Source of the DNA: Chitinophagaceae bacterium IBVUCB1
GTDB taxonomy: Bacteria > Bacteroidota > Bacteroidia > Chitinophagales > Chitinophagaceae
DNA: 64,000 nt
Assembly: GCA_002127285.1 (NCBI GenBank)
Contig: NFUW01000001.1
Location: 384,057-448,056, forward strand
Direction of reading: 5' to 3'
Each line of letters begins with the position of its first letter. Positions within the stretch are counted from its first letter, which is position 1. Positions 37,699-46,756 of this stretch are shown in pieces. The notes under the pieces were generated by a model. The model was given only the letters and a program-made list of their open reading frames with translations, was not told where the DNA came from and searched no databases. Made by a program: the position numbers and the translations under genes.

Positions 37699-37708
37699 GC
37701 AATGTAAA
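37699..37708 (+). promoter_or_regulatory. Half-site of the palindromic operator
   Basis: GCAATGTAAA repeats one arm of the palindrome at 36999. It lies 60 bp before the glycosyltransferase start and upstream of a TATATTCG box (37741-37748), so the regulator could also touch that gene. Confidence 0.35.
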
Positions 37709-37767
37709 TCACGTTTTTTCGTTATTAGCTTTACCACGCTTATATTCGCAAATTCTACTGCTGCCAA

Positions 37768-39732
37768 ATGAAGCTATCGGTTATTATTGTCAACTATAAT
37801 GTAAAATACTTCCTCGAGGTGTGTGTACATAGTGTACAGCGCGCTACACAGGGTATGGACGCAGAGATAATAGTGGTTGATAATAACAGCACCGACGGCA
37901 GCATACAAATGCTGGCAGATAAGTTTCCGGGTGTTGTACGGATAGAAAACAAACACAACGCAGGCTTTGGAAAGGCAAATAACCAAGGGGTGGCAATAGC
38001 CAAAGGCGAATACATATTATTCCTGAACCCCGACACGGTAATGCCGGAAGATTTCTTCCGCAAGATGCTGGCATACATGGATGCGCATCCGGAAGCAGGC
38101 AGCATAGGTCCAAAATTACTTGACGGTAAAGGACAATTTGCACCAGATGGCAAAAAATCTTTCCCATCACTATCTGTTGCTATCTTCAAAACAACGGGTA
38201 TTAATAAGCTATTCAGCAAATCGCCTTATTTCAATAAATACTACGCAGTTCATATTAGTGAAGACGAAACTGCGGCGGTAGATGTACTATCGGGCTGCTG
38301 CATGTTAGTACGTGCATCTATACTACCACAAATTGGTGGCGCGTTCGACGAAGATTATTTTATGTATTGCGAAGACGTAGATTTGTCGTACCGCATACAA
38401 AAAGCAGGCCATCAGAATATCTATTATCCTGAAGTATCACTGATACATTATAAAGGAGAAAGCACACGCAAAGCAACGCTCTCTTATGTGCGCATCTTCA
38501 ACGAAGCACTATCCACTTTTGTAAAAAAACATTATAGCAAAAACAACGCAAGACTTTTTATACTCTTCATCAATATCGGCATTGTGTTGCGTGCTATTCT
38601 CAGTGCTGCAAAGCAGGTATTGAAAGTATTGCGGATGCCTATGTTTGACGCGCTCATCATGTTGGGTACGCTTTGGTTTATGAAGGAATTTTGGGTGGTG
38701 CACGTAAAGAATATAGAACCTATACCTCGCAATTCCGTACTGGCTACTTTCCCTGTATATATAGCATTATGGGTTGCCAGCTTGTACATCAACGGTGTGT
38801 ACGACCAATCATATAGAGGGCTGCGGGTAATACGTGGCATGGTCATCGGTACGGTATTGATACTGGCTTATTATGGCTTATTGCAGCCGGGGCTTCGGTA
38901 TTCTCGTGCTATCATTATATTCAGTGGTATATCTGGCACGGTTATCATGCTGGCATTGCACGAGGTATTATATCGCTTGGGTATATTCAAATTTATACCG
39001 TACGATAAACTGCCACGCAAAGCAGTAATTGTAGCCGATGAATATAACTACAATGAAACTGCCAACACACTACGCCGTGTAAACTATGCACCTGATGTAA
39101 ACGGGCGTATTGCAACAAACGATACTAAGGGCTCTGCCTTAGCAGCATTATATGAGTTGAAGCCATACTTGTTTACTGCCGGCATCAACGAGGTGATTTT
39201 TTGTGTAAATGGCTTGACTTATGCTCAGATACTGCAAAAGATGCAGCAATGCGGCAATGGATATGAGTATAAAATTCACTTACAAGGCAGCCAAAGCTTT
39301 GTTGGCAGCAACAGCAGTCATACAGCAGGTGATTTATATACGCTCGATAAACGATTCAACCTTTCCAAATTTTCGCAACTACGCAATAAGCGGATACTGG
39401 ATGCAGGTATGGCTTTCATCTTTCTATTAACTTGGCCATTCTTATTGTTTTTGGTAAAAAACGGCCTGCAGTTTTGGGTTAATTGCTGGCTGGTTTTGAC
39501 AGGGCAGCGCACTTGGGTAGGCTATACAAGTAATCATGAACATATGCCTGCAATACGCGCAAGCATTTTGCCGGCTTATTTCATTGCAGAAGATTATGAA
39601 CCTGCACCTGAAATAACGGCACAATTAGACAGTATTTATGCGCAACAATACAGTGCTGGCGCAGATTTGACGTTGATACTTAAGAATTTTAAATATCTGG
39701 GTATGAAGCCAAAAAAGATTTTGCAGAAATAA
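37768..39732 (+). CDS. Family 2 glycosyltransferase fused to a degenerate polyprenyl-phosphate sugar transferase module
   Basis: A 654-residue membrane protein. Residues 1-230 form a GT2 domain (LSVIIVNYNVKYFLEV, IVVDNNSTDGS, LFLNPDTVMP, YFMYCEDVDLSYRI) with intact nucleotide- and metal-binding Asp residues. About four membrane helices follow (roughly 262-410), then a Rossmann-like segment (about 428-500), one helix (about 541-565) and a short tail. From the helices onward this is the order of WbaP/WcaJ-type initiating sugar transferases. However, the catalytic module is collapsed: KRILDAGMAFIF is followed almost at once by LTGQRTWVGY, where active enzymes have roughly 90 more residues. The GT2 activity is probably real; the phosphotransferase half is probably not catalytic. 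Confidence 0.8.
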   Translation: MKLSVIIVNYNVKYFLEVCVHSVQRATQGMDAEIIVVDNNSTDGSIQMLADKFPGVVRIENKHNAGFGKANNQGVAIAKGEYILFLNPDTVMPEDFFRKMLAYMDAHPEAGSIGPKLLDGKGQFAPDGKKSFPSLSVAIFKTTGINKLFSKSPYFNKYYAVHISEDETAAVDVLSGCCMLVRASILPQIGGAFDEDYFMYCEDVDLSYRIQKAGHQNIYYPEVSLIHYKGESTRKATLSYVRIFNEALSTFVKKHYSKNNARLFILFINIGIVLRAILSAAKQVLKVLRMPMFDALIMLGTLWFMKEFWVVHVKNIEPIPRNSVLATFPVYIALWVASLYINGVYDQSYRGLRVIRGMVIGTVLILAYYGLLQPGLRYSRAIIIFSGISGTVIMLALHEVLYRLGIFKFIPYDKLPRKAVIVADEYNYNETANTLRRVNYAPDVNGRIATNDTKGSALAALYELKPYLFTAGINEVIFCVNGLTYAQILQKMQQCGNGYEYKIHLQGSQSFVGSNSSHTAGDLYTLDKRFNLSKFSQLRNKRILDAGMAFIFLLTWPFLLFLVKNGLQFWVNCWLVLTGQRTWVGYTSNHEHMPAIRASILPAYFIAEDYEPAPEITAQLDSIYAQQYSAGADLTLILKNFKYLGMKPKKILQK

Positions 39733-39741
39733 GAAAACGTT

Positions 39742-39749
39742 TATTTTTG
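39742..39749 (+). promoter_or_regulatory. Promoter -7 box of tRNA-Asn
   Basis: TATTTTTG fits TAnnTTTG. The predicted start is about 14 nt before the tRNA 5' end. Confidence 0.5.
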
Positions 39750-39769
39750 CAATCCCATTGAGGGCTAAT

Positions 39770-39843
39770 TCCTCCTTAGCTCAGTTGGTTAGAGCACCTG
39801 ACTGTTAATCAGGGGGTCTCAGGTTCAAGTCCTGAAGGGGGAG
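39770..39843 (+). tRNA. tRNA-Asn(GTT)
   Basis: Complete 74-nt cloverleaf: acceptor TCCTCCT/AGGGGGA (one T-G pair), D arm GCTC/GAGC, anticodon stem CCTGA/TCAGG with loop CTGTTAA (anticodon GTT), T arm CAGG..CCTG with TTCAAGT, discriminator G, no encoded CCA. It is the integration site of the 9-kb island: its 3' half from the anticodon stem onward is repeated at 48820. Confidence 0.97.
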
Positions 39844-39848
39844 CTTAA
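39798..39848 (+). repeat. attL: left 51-bp direct repeat
   Basis: Begins in the anticodon stem of tRNA-Asn (CTGACTGTTAATC...) and runs 5 nt past its 3' end (...AGCTTAA). Identical to 48820-48870. Near-identity continues for about 70 bp beyond the repeat, including the tRNA terminator. Confidence 0.93.
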
Positions 39849-39854
39849 TAATCA

Positions 39855-39885
39855 AACGGTTATACATTAGTATAACCGTTTTTTA
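39855..39885 (+). terminator. Terminator of tRNA-Asn
   Basis: Perfect 11-bp stem AACGGTTATAC/GTATAACCGTT, loop ATTA, then TTTTATTTTT. A second copy at 48877 differs in the loop. Confidence 0.88.
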
Positions 39886-39891
39886 TTTTTG

Positions 39892-39913
39892 TTCTCCCAG
39901 TTTTCTCCCAAAT
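39892..39913 (+). repeat. Two phased TTCTCCCA boxes at attL
   Basis: TTCTCCCA at 39892-39899 and 39903-39910, 11 bp apart, about 45 bp inside the island from the left repeat. They are part of the segment that is also duplicated at the right end. Confidence 0.65.
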
Positions 39914-40095
39914 ACCCCATTATTCAGACAATAAAAGCCGTCTGAAAACAAGTGAGCTCTAAATCCCGTTACAATCAATTATTCTAATATACAATAGTGC
40001 ATCTCTGATATACTCGAATACTTGTTGCGAATACTCCTAAGTTCTTTTAACGCACAACATCTTAAAATCAAACTGTTAAATAACAATTATCCAGC

Positions 40096-40126
40096 TTTGA
40101 TGTCTTAATACCATACAATACCTTTG
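40096..40126 (+). promoter_or_regulatory. Complete promoter TTTG-N19-TACCTTTG
   Basis: -33 TTTG at 40096-40099, 19-bp spacer, -7 TACCTTTG at 40119-40126. This is the best full promoter match in the window. The predicted start near 40133 is only about 2 nt before ATG 40135. Confidence 0.7.
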
Positions 40127-40134
40127 TTAGCAAT

Positions 40135-40482
40135 ATGAAAAAGCTATTTGTAGTAGGTATGTTGCTGGCATTGTGTATGCCATTGGCATTATTGCCTGCG
40201 GCAAAGGTTTTTGGATTTAGCACGCAACATGCTACTAATAACAACAAATTATCTTTTCAATCTACTGAGTCCAATCATTTCTCTTTTTGCATTGGCATAA
40301 TTGATACTGAAGACTACGAACAAGATGACAAAGAAGATGAGTATTTACATCCTTCTGTTGGTGTAATACATAGCTTTATTAAGCATTATCCTCAATATCC
40401 TATTCATCAAGCACCAGCTTATCTTTATAAGTTTCACTGTTTACAAGCAAGTCCCATCCTGCTAAGGGTTCTTAGGATTTGA
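40135..40482 (+). CDS. Small exported protein preceding the RND operon
   Basis: A 115-residue protein with a signal peptide (MKKLFVVGMLLALCMPLALLP). The mature part has an acidic stretch (DTEDYEQDDKEDEYLHPS) and several His/Tyr residues towards the C-terminus (IKHYPQYPIHQAPAY). No family is recognised. It is the first island gene, 133 bp before the RND adaptor and reading the same way, so it may share its promoter and act with the pump, for example as a small sensor; that is inference. The transcript may be nearly leaderless. Confidence 0.6.
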   Translation: MKKLFVVGMLLALCMPLALLPAAKVFGFSTQHATNNNKLSFQSTESNHFSFCIGIIDTEDYEQDDKEDEYLHPSVGVIHSFIKHYPQYPIHQAPAYLYKFHCLQASPILLRVLRI

Positions 40483-40615
40483 TTTCATTTTCAGGTTAGC
40501 CTATCTAACTAATAAAAGTTTACTATTTGTTTTTTCGACAAATAATTCTGCATTTGCTTACAAACTACTGTTAGCAAGCTATTTAATTCATTTTCTATTA
40601 CACTAAAAGTACATT

Positions 40616-41698
40616 ATGAATAAGTACGCCTATTCATTGAGCATATTAATGCTATTGCATCTTACTGCCTGCAATCATAAACAAGAAGAAAAACACGAAG
40701 CTGAAAAATATATGGTAACCAGCCCTATCATATTAGATACGGCTTATACCAAAGAATATGTTGCCCAAATCCAGTCTTTTCAGAATATTGAAATACGGGC
40801 AATGGTAAAAGGGTATATATCCGCCATTAATGTAGATGAAGGGCAACAAGTAAAAACAGGGCAGATTCTATTCAGGATAATGCCTAAAGAATATGAGGCA
40901 GAACTGCAAAAAACACAAGCAGAGGCAAAAACTGCAGAGCTTGAAATGCTTAATGTTAAGACATTAGCCGACAAAAACATCGTTTCTCAAACGGAGCTTT
41001 CGCTGGCAAAAGCAAGATATGAAAAAGCAAAAGCAGAAGTAGCCCGTGCATCTTTATTCGTATCATTTACAATCATCAAAGCACCATTTGACGGTGTAAT
41101 AGACAGAATACGTTTCAAATTGGGTAGCCTGATTGATGAGGGCACATTGCTTACTTCTTTATCAAACAATAAAGAAGTGTATGCATACTTCAATGTTACT
41201 GAAGCTGAATACCTGAATTATAAAACCCAAGTGCAAAACAAAAGCGAGCATGACATTCACCTGTTGCTTGCTAACGGACAACCGTATAACCATACTGGCG
41301 AGATTGTGAATATTGAAGGCGAGTTTGATAACACTACTGGCAATATAGCCTTTAGGGCAAAATTTCCCAATCCCGAACTGCTGCTAAAACATGGTGAAAC
41401 CGGCAAAATACAATTGAAAACAAGCATTAAAAACGCTTTAATCATTCCGCAAAAAGCTACTTACGAAATTCAGGATAAGAAATATGTATTTGTTGTAGAT
41501 AATAACAATGTGGTACACTCCAGAAACATACAGGTAAAAGCCGAAATGACTGATTTGTATGTAATAGAAAGTGGTATTTCTGAAAAAGAAAAAATACTAC
41601 TTGAAGGGTTGCAGAAAGTAAAAGACGATGATAAGATTACTTATAACTACATGCAGCCTGCACAAGTCATATCTCACTTAAAACTAAAGGCAGAATAG
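40616..41698 (+). CDS. RND efflux periplasmic adaptor (membrane fusion protein)
   Basis: A 360-residue lipoprotein (lipobox LTAC at residues 16-19). It has HlyD/AcrA architecture: a barrel-sandwich lipoyl half (IEIRAMVKGYISAINVDEGQQVKTGQILFRI), an alpha-helical hairpin (about 95-150), the second lipoyl half (IKAPFDGVIDRI) and a beta-barrel/proximal domain. It links the inner-membrane pump to the outer-membrane channel. The pump gene follows after 33 bp. Confidence 0.93.
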   Translation: MNKYAYSLSILMLLHLTACNHKQEEKHEAEKYMVTSPIILDTAYTKEYVAQIQSFQNIEIRAMVKGYISAINVDEGQQVKTGQILFRIMPKEYEAELQKTQAEAKTAELEMLNVKTLADKNIVSQTELSLAKARYEKAKAEVARASLFVSFTIIKAPFDGVIDRIRFKLGSLIDEGTLLTSLSNNKEVYAYFNVTEAEYLNYKTQVQNKSEHDIHLLLANGQPYNHTGEIVNIEGEFDNTTGNIAFRAKFPNPELLLKHGETGKIQLKTSIKNALIIPQKATYEIQDKKYVFVVDNNNVVHSRNIQVKAEMTDLYVIESGISEKEKILLEGLQKVKDDDKITYNYMQPAQVISHLKLKAE

Positions 41699-41731
41699 AA
41701 CTATATAAGCGTTAACCAATTCGAAAAATCA

Positions 41732-44700
41732 ATGTTCAAAAAATTCATACAGCGGCCTGTACTCTCTATAGTCATTTCGCTTATAATAGTTTTTCTTGGT
41801 GCTTTGGCAATCAAAAGCCTACCAGTTACGCAATTCCCGTCCATTTCTCCACCCAAAGTGAATGTAGTGGCAGACTATCCGGGTGCTAACGCAGACCTCA
41901 TGATAAAATCTGTTATCATCCCACTGGAAAGAGCTTTAAATGGCGTGCCGGGCATGAAGTATATGACTTCTGATGCTGGTAATGATGGCGAAGCAAGCAT
42001 ACAAGTAATATTCAATCTTGGTACAGACCCCAATCAGGCGGCACTTAATGTACAAAACAGGGTTGCATCCGTTGTAAATAAACTACCACCACTTGTTGTG
42101 CGTGAGGGTGTAAAAATAACAAGGGAAGAATCGAACATGCTGATGTATGTAAACCTGTATAGTACAGATAAGAATGTTGACCAAAAGTTTCTATTTAATT
42201 ATGCAGACATCAACTTATTGGCAGAGTTGAAACGTGTTAACGGTGTTGGCTTTGCAGATATATTGGGCAATAGAGAATATGCCATGCGTATATGGCTGAA
42301 GCCAGACCGTATGCTGGCTTATAAAATATCTGCTGAAGAAGTAATGGAAGCCCTTAGTGAACAAAGCCTTGAAGCATCCCCAGGAAAAACAGGTGAGGCA
42401 TCTGGTAAACGTTCGCAGTCTTTTGAGTATGTAGTAAAATATACAGGGCGTTTTACCACCAAAGAAGAATATGAAAATGTAGTAGTTAAGGCAAATGAAA
42501 ATGGTGAGTTGCTCCGTCTTAAAGATATTGCCGATATAGAGTTTGGCAGTTCTATGTACGACATCTATTCCAACTTAGATGGTAAGCCATCAGCAGCCAT
42601 TGTATTAAAACAGTCTTATGGTAGTAATGCAAGTCAGGTTATCAAAGATGTAAAGGCAAAGTTGGCTGAAATCAAAAAAAGTTCATTTCCCAAAGGAATG
42701 GATTATGAAATAAGCTATGACGTTTCTAAGTTTTTGGATGCCTCGATAGAAAAGGTATTGCATACACTTGTTGAAGCATTTATACTGGTAGGGCTTGTTG
42801 TATTTCTTTTCTTGGGCGATTGGCGTTCTACACTAATACCTGCATTGGCAGTACCCGTTTCTTTGATAGGCACGTTTGTATTTATGCAATATTTCAGCAT
42901 AACGCTCAATCTGATTACGCTATTTGCATTAGTACTTGCCATTGGTATAGTGGTTGATGATGCTATTGTGGTAATAGAGGCAGTACATGCCAATATGGAG
43001 AAAGAGCATCTAAGCCCACGAAAGGCAACGGCAAAAGCATTGGGCGAAATTTCTGGTGCTATCATTGCTATTACCTTCCTTATGGCAGCAGTATTTATCC
43101 CCGTTGCATTCATGCCCGGCCCTGTTGGTATGTTTTACAAGCAGTTTTCTATAACTATGGCTACGGCAATTGTTTTATCAGGTATTGTTGCCTTAACCCT
43201 TACACCTGCATTATGTGCTATTATTCTAAAAAACAATCATGGTAAAGAAAGAAAAAAGACACCTGTTAATAGGCTTATTGATGGCTTTAATAATTTATTC
43301 AACTGCTCTGCAAACAGGTATGAAAATTTACTAAAACGTATCGTAAATAGGCGCGTACTAACATTCGGTGTTTTGATTGCATTTAGCATCGGCACGTATT
43401 TACTCAATAAAACAGTACCGTCTGGCTTTATTCCCAATGAAGACCAAGGCATGTTGTATGCCATCATACAAACGCCCCCCGGCTCGTCTTTAGAAAGGAC
43501 AAATGAAATAGCCGAACGGTTACAAAAAATATGTGAAGATATTGATGGTGTGCAGTCTGTTTCAGCATTAGCAGGCTACGAAATACTTACTGAGGGTACT
43601 GCCACCAATTCAGGCACTTGCCTTATCAACCTCAAAGACTGGTCGGCACGAAAACATAACGTGCAGGAAATAATTGAACAACTTGAAGAAAAATGTAAAG
43701 ACATTACAGGAGCTACAATAGAGTTTTTCCAACCGCCAGCCGTACCGGGCTATGGTGCAGCAGGTGGTTTTGAACTGCGCTTGCTCGATAAGACCGGGGC
43801 AGTAGATTATAAACGAATGGAAAAAGTTAATAGCGATTTCGTTAAAGAGCTAAGCCGCCGCCCAGAGCTTACATCTGTATTCAGCTTTTATAGTGCCAGC
43901 TACCCGCAATTTATGCTAAGGGTAGATAATGACATTGCACAACAAAAAGGCGTAACAATTGAAAACGCTATGAATACCCTATCAACCTTGATGGGTAGTA
44001 ACTACGAAATCAGTTTTATCAAATTCGGCAGACAATATAAAGTAATAGTTCAGGCGGCACCGCAATACAGAGCACTGCCTGATGATATTCTAAAACTGTA
44101 TGTAAAAAACGATAAGGGCGATATGGTTCCGTTCTCTGCTTTTATGCGTATGGAAAAAATATATGGGCTGTCGGAAATAACAAGGCACAATATGTATTAT
44201 TCATCAGAAATAAGCGGTGCAGCTTCAGCAGGGCATAGTAGTGGTGAGGTTATTAATATTATCAATCAAATAGCTGAAAAAACATTACCAAGAGGGTTTG
44301 GTATTGGCTGGGCAGGTATATCGGCAGACGAGGTAGCTCAAGGCAATCAAGCCATCTATATATTCCTTATTTGTCTTGGCTTTGTATATCTGATACTCGC
44401 CGCTCAGTACGAGAGTTTTATCTTACCATTATCTGTCATTCTATCATTACCTGCTGGCATATTCGGTGCATTTCTGTTACTCAAATTATTTGGGTTGGAA
44501 AACAATATATACGCACAGGTAGCAATGGTAATGCTGATAGGCTTGCTTGGTAAAAATGCAGTATTGATTGTAGAGTTTGCAGCACAACGCCATAGTACGG
44601 GTATGTCTGTATATCAATCTGCATTGGCAGGGGCAAAAGCCCGTTTCCGACCTATCCTGATGACTTCCTTTGCATTCATTGCCGGGTTGATACCCTTAGT

Positions 44701-44890
44701 ATTTGCTACAGGCCCCGGTAGGCTTGGCAACCGTACTATTGGTACAGCAGCAGCAGGTGGTATGCTATTGGGTACGGTATTCGGCGTGTTAATAATACCC
44801 GGCTTATACTTCATCTTTGGCTCGCTTGCCAACAAACATAAGTTTATAAAAGAAGAAGAAGAAAATCCATTGTCAGAAGAAATACAATAA
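41732..44890 (+). CDS. RND multidrug efflux pump, HAE1 (AcrB-like) family
   Basis: A 1052-residue inner-membrane transporter with 12 helices and two large periplasmic loops. It starts MFKKFIQRPVLSIVISLIIV. Helix 4 carries the proton-relay Asp pair in AIGIVVDDAIVVIEAVH, and the second half contains the corresponding GLLGKNAVLIVEFA with its Lys. This drug-type HAE1 set differs from heavy-metal HME pumps, so export of drugs, dyes or other hydrophobic compounds is the likely role. Full length, no damage. The outer-membrane factor gene begins one base after its stop. Confidence 0.95.
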   Translation: MFKKFIQRPVLSIVISLIIVFLGALAIKSLPVTQFPSISPPKVNVVADYPGANADLMIKSVIIPLERALNGVPGMKYMTSDAGNDGEASIQVIFNLGTDPNQAALNVQNRVASVVNKLPPLVVREGVKITREESNMLMYVNLYSTDKNVDQKFLFNYADINLLAELKRVNGVGFADILGNREYAMRIWLKPDRMLAYKISAEEVMEALSEQSLEASPGKTGEASGKRSQSFEYVVKYTGRFTTKEEYENVVVKANENGELLRLKDIADIEFGSSMYDIYSNLDGKPSAAIVLKQSYGSNASQVIKDVKAKLAEIKKSSFPKGMDYEISYDVSKFLDASIEKVLHTLVEAFILVGLVVFLFLGDWRSTLIPALAVPVSLIGTFVFMQYFSITLNLITLFALVLAIGIVVDDAIVVIEAVHANMEKEHLSPRKATAKALGEISGAIIAITFLMAAVFIPVAFMPGPVGMFYKQFSITMATAIVLSGIVALTLTPALCAIILKNNHGKERKKTPVNRLIDGFNNLFNCSANRYENLLKRIVNRRVLTFGVLIAFSIGTYLLNKTVPSGFIPNEDQGMLYAIIQTPPGSSLERTNEIAERLQKICEDIDGVQSVSALAGYEILTEGTATNSGTCLINLKDWSARKHNVQEIIEQLEEKCKDITGATIEFFQPPAVPGYGAAGGFELRLLDKTGAVDYKRMEKVNSDFVKELSRRPELTSVFSFYSASYPQFMLRVDNDIAQQKGVTIENAMNTLSTLMGSNYEISFIKFGRQYKVIVQAAPQYRALPDDILKLYVKNDKGDMVPFSAFMRMEKIYGLSEITRHNMYYSSEISGAASAGHSSGEVINIINQIAEKTLPRGFGIGWAGISADEVAQGNQAIYIFLICLGFVYLILAAQYESFILPLSVILSLPAGIFGAFLLLKLFGLENNIYAQVAMVMLIGLLGKNAVLIVEFAAQRHSTGMSVYQSALAGAKARFRPILMTSFAFIAGLIPLVFATGPGRLGNRTIGTAAAGGMLLGTVFGVLIIPGLYFIFGSLANKHKFIKEEEENPLSEEIQ

Positions 44891-44891
44891 T

Positions 44892-46319
44892 ATGCGTAGT
44901 AACTACAAGACTATAATATCTGTACTGTCAATATTGTTATTGACAGCATGTAATACATTAAAACCTGTACCCAAAATAGAGCTAAGGCAAGTGCCAGCAT
45001 ATTATAGTATGGGTACAGACACAATTAATAGTGCTGCTATAAATTGGCGAGATTTTTTTGCTGATAAAAATTTAGTATCGCTAATAGATACTGCGCTGAA
45101 AAACAATCCTGATGCGTTGATTGCTATGCAAAATATTGAGATAGCGAAAAATAATGTACGGCTAAGAAAAGGCAAGCTCTTTCCATTTGTTACCGCTGGT
45201 GGCGAAGCGGGCTTTGAAAAAGCAGGTCGCTATACAAGTCAAGGTGCTGGCGATGCATCTGCTGATATTACCCCCGGCGAGGTAGTGCCTGAACATTTGC
45301 CCAATTATCTTGTCGGGCTTAATACCGCTTGGGAAATTGATGTATGGGGCAAATTGCGAAATGCAAAAAAAGCAGCATTTTACAAATACCTGCAAAGCAT
45401 TGATGGCAGAAACCTTGTAACTACTAATCTTGTAGCAGAAATAGCTAACTCGTATTACGAACTACTATCGCTCGACAATAAGTTAGATATTATCAGAGCA
45501 ACCATAGAACTGCAACAAAACGCATTAGATATTGTAAGGGTGCAAAAACAAGCAACAGTGGTAACGGAATTGGCTGTAAAGCAGTTTGAAGCACAAGTGT
45601 ACAAACTGCAAGCTATGGAATATGATGTGAGGCAACAGATAACCGAAACGGAAAACAAAATCAACTTTTTAGCAGGTAGATTTCCTCAACCTATAGTACG
45701 CAACAAAACAATATTCAAAGACGAACTACCAAAACAAGTTGCTGCTGGCATCCCATCTCAGATGCTTGCCAACCGCCCCGATATTCGGATGGCAGAATAT
45801 GAATTGATGGCTGCTAAATGTGATGTAAAAGTTGCAAAAGCAGAGTTTTACCCGTCTTTCGGCATTACAGGTTTTGTAGGGTTTAATGCTTTTAAAACAT
45901 CTTACCTTTTTACCTCTCCTCAATCGCTTGCTTATTCACTTGTTGGCGAATTGGCAGCACCCTTAGTAAACCGTTCTGCTATTGTTGCAGAGTTCAACAC
46001 GGCTAAAGCTAATCAGATAAAAGCATTGTATGATTATCAGCAATCTATACTGAATGGGTATGTAGAAGTGTCAAACGAATTGGCACGTATCAGCAATCTG
46101 CAACAGGCATATACTTTGAAAAATAAGCAGGTAGAAACACTTACACAATCTATAGATATTGCAAAGGACTTATTCAACTCTGCCAGGGCAGATTATCTGG
46201 AAGTATTAGTAGCGCAGCGGGATGCGCTGGATGCTAAACTGGAATTGATAGAAACCAAACAACAGCAATTAAATGCTGTAGCAAATATCTATAAGGCTTT
46301 AGGGGGTGGGTGGAAATAA
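44892..46319 (+). CDS. RND outer-membrane channel lipoprotein (NodT/OprM-like TolC family)
   Basis: A 475-residue protein with lipobox LTAC (residues 17-20) and the typical OEP repeats of outer-membrane factors: INWRDFFADKNLVSLIDTALKNNPDALIA, YLVGLNTAWEIDVWGKLRN, LANRPDIRMAEYELMAAKCDVKVAKAEFYPSF. It completes the tripartite pump. Its start is 1 bp after the pump stop, so translation is probably coupled. No strong terminator follows; a weak hairpin lies at 46532-46559. Confidence 0.93.
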   Translation: MRSNYKTIISVLSILLLTACNTLKPVPKIELRQVPAYYSMGTDTINSAAINWRDFFADKNLVSLIDTALKNNPDALIAMQNIEIAKNNVRLRKGKLFPFVTAGGEAGFEKAGRYTSQGAGDASADITPGEVVPEHLPNYLVGLNTAWEIDVWGKLRNAKKAAFYKYLQSIDGRNLVTTNLVAEIANSYYELLSLDNKLDIIRATIELQQNALDIVRVQKQATVVTELAVKQFEAQVYKLQAMEYDVRQQITETENKINFLAGRFPQPIVRNKTIFKDELPKQVAAGIPSQMLANRPDIRMAEYELMAAKCDVKVAKAEFYPSFGITGFVGFNAFKTSYLFTSPQSLAYSLVGELAAPLVNRSAIVAEFNTAKANQIKALYDYQQSILNGYVEVSNELARISNLQQAYTLKNKQVETLTQSIDIAKDLFNSARADYLEVLVAQRDALDAKLELIETKQQQLNAVANIYKALGGGWK

Positions 46320-46613
46320 CTTCATTAGAATAAGCCTAAAAAAATCAATAACTCCTGTTAAGGATTTTAAAATCGACTATTACAGAGAAATGTTTACTTA
46401 AGACTGATACTATATATTAGTATTCAGGTTTAGTTTTTCTTAAATCGTTATTATTATCGCATCCAAATTTCTATAATGTTCTAATATGTATATTTACATC
46501 GGTGAGCGGGTTATCCCAATTACCTCCACAGCAAGGGCAGCCTTTAAGGGTTGCCTTTGTCATTCATACTCAATACAGGCAAGGCTTTTAGCCAAATATA
46601 GTACCATGTATTT

Positions 46614-46657
46614 GTTAACCACTCGTTAACCGTTCGCTAAGCTCAGGTTAACCAAGC
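46614..46657 (+). repeat. Four 11-bp iterons (GTTAACC type)
   Basis: GTTAACCACTC (46614), GTTAACCGTTC (46625), GCTAAGCTCAG (46636, degenerate) and GTTAACCAAGC (46647), each exactly 11 bp after the previous. They end immediately before the -33 element of the next gene. Spacing of one DNA turn suggests protein subunits on one face of the DNA. Confidence 0.7.
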
Positions 46658-46664
46658 CTGTTTT

Positions 46665-46697
46665 TTTGGCTATCGGGTGCCTGCCGATGCATCTTTG
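46665..46697 (+). promoter_or_regulatory. Promoter of the island exported protein
   Basis: TTTG at 46665-46668, 21-bp spacer, CATCTTTG at 46690-46697 (one mismatch from TAnnTTTG). The predicted start near 46704 leaves a 53-nt A-rich leader. Confidence 0.5.
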
Positions 46698-46756
46698 CAT
46701 TATCAAACGAACAAAAACAAATAAATCAAATTTAAAACAAACAAAAACAAAGTAAA

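Larger units (their letters stand above)
46320..46756. other. 437-bp intergenic region inside the island
   Basis: No convincing gene. It contains a GU-rich hairpin (CAAGGGCAGCC 46532-46542 with GGTTGCCTTTG 46549-46559, without a T-run), four phased GTTAACC-type boxes (46614-46657), a promoter-like pair (46665-46697) and an A-rich leader of about 50 nt rich in AAACAAA before ATG 46757. Confidence 0.6.

Noticed and set aside
39892-39913. Possible CRISPR-like repeats near the island ends
   Set aside because: Units are 8 bp with 2-3 bp between them, far too short for CRISPR repeats and spacers, and no cas genes are present anywhere in the window.
46532-46559. Terminator after the RND operon
   Set aside because: The hairpin relies on several G-U pairs and is not followed by a T-run, so it is mentioned only as a hairpin.
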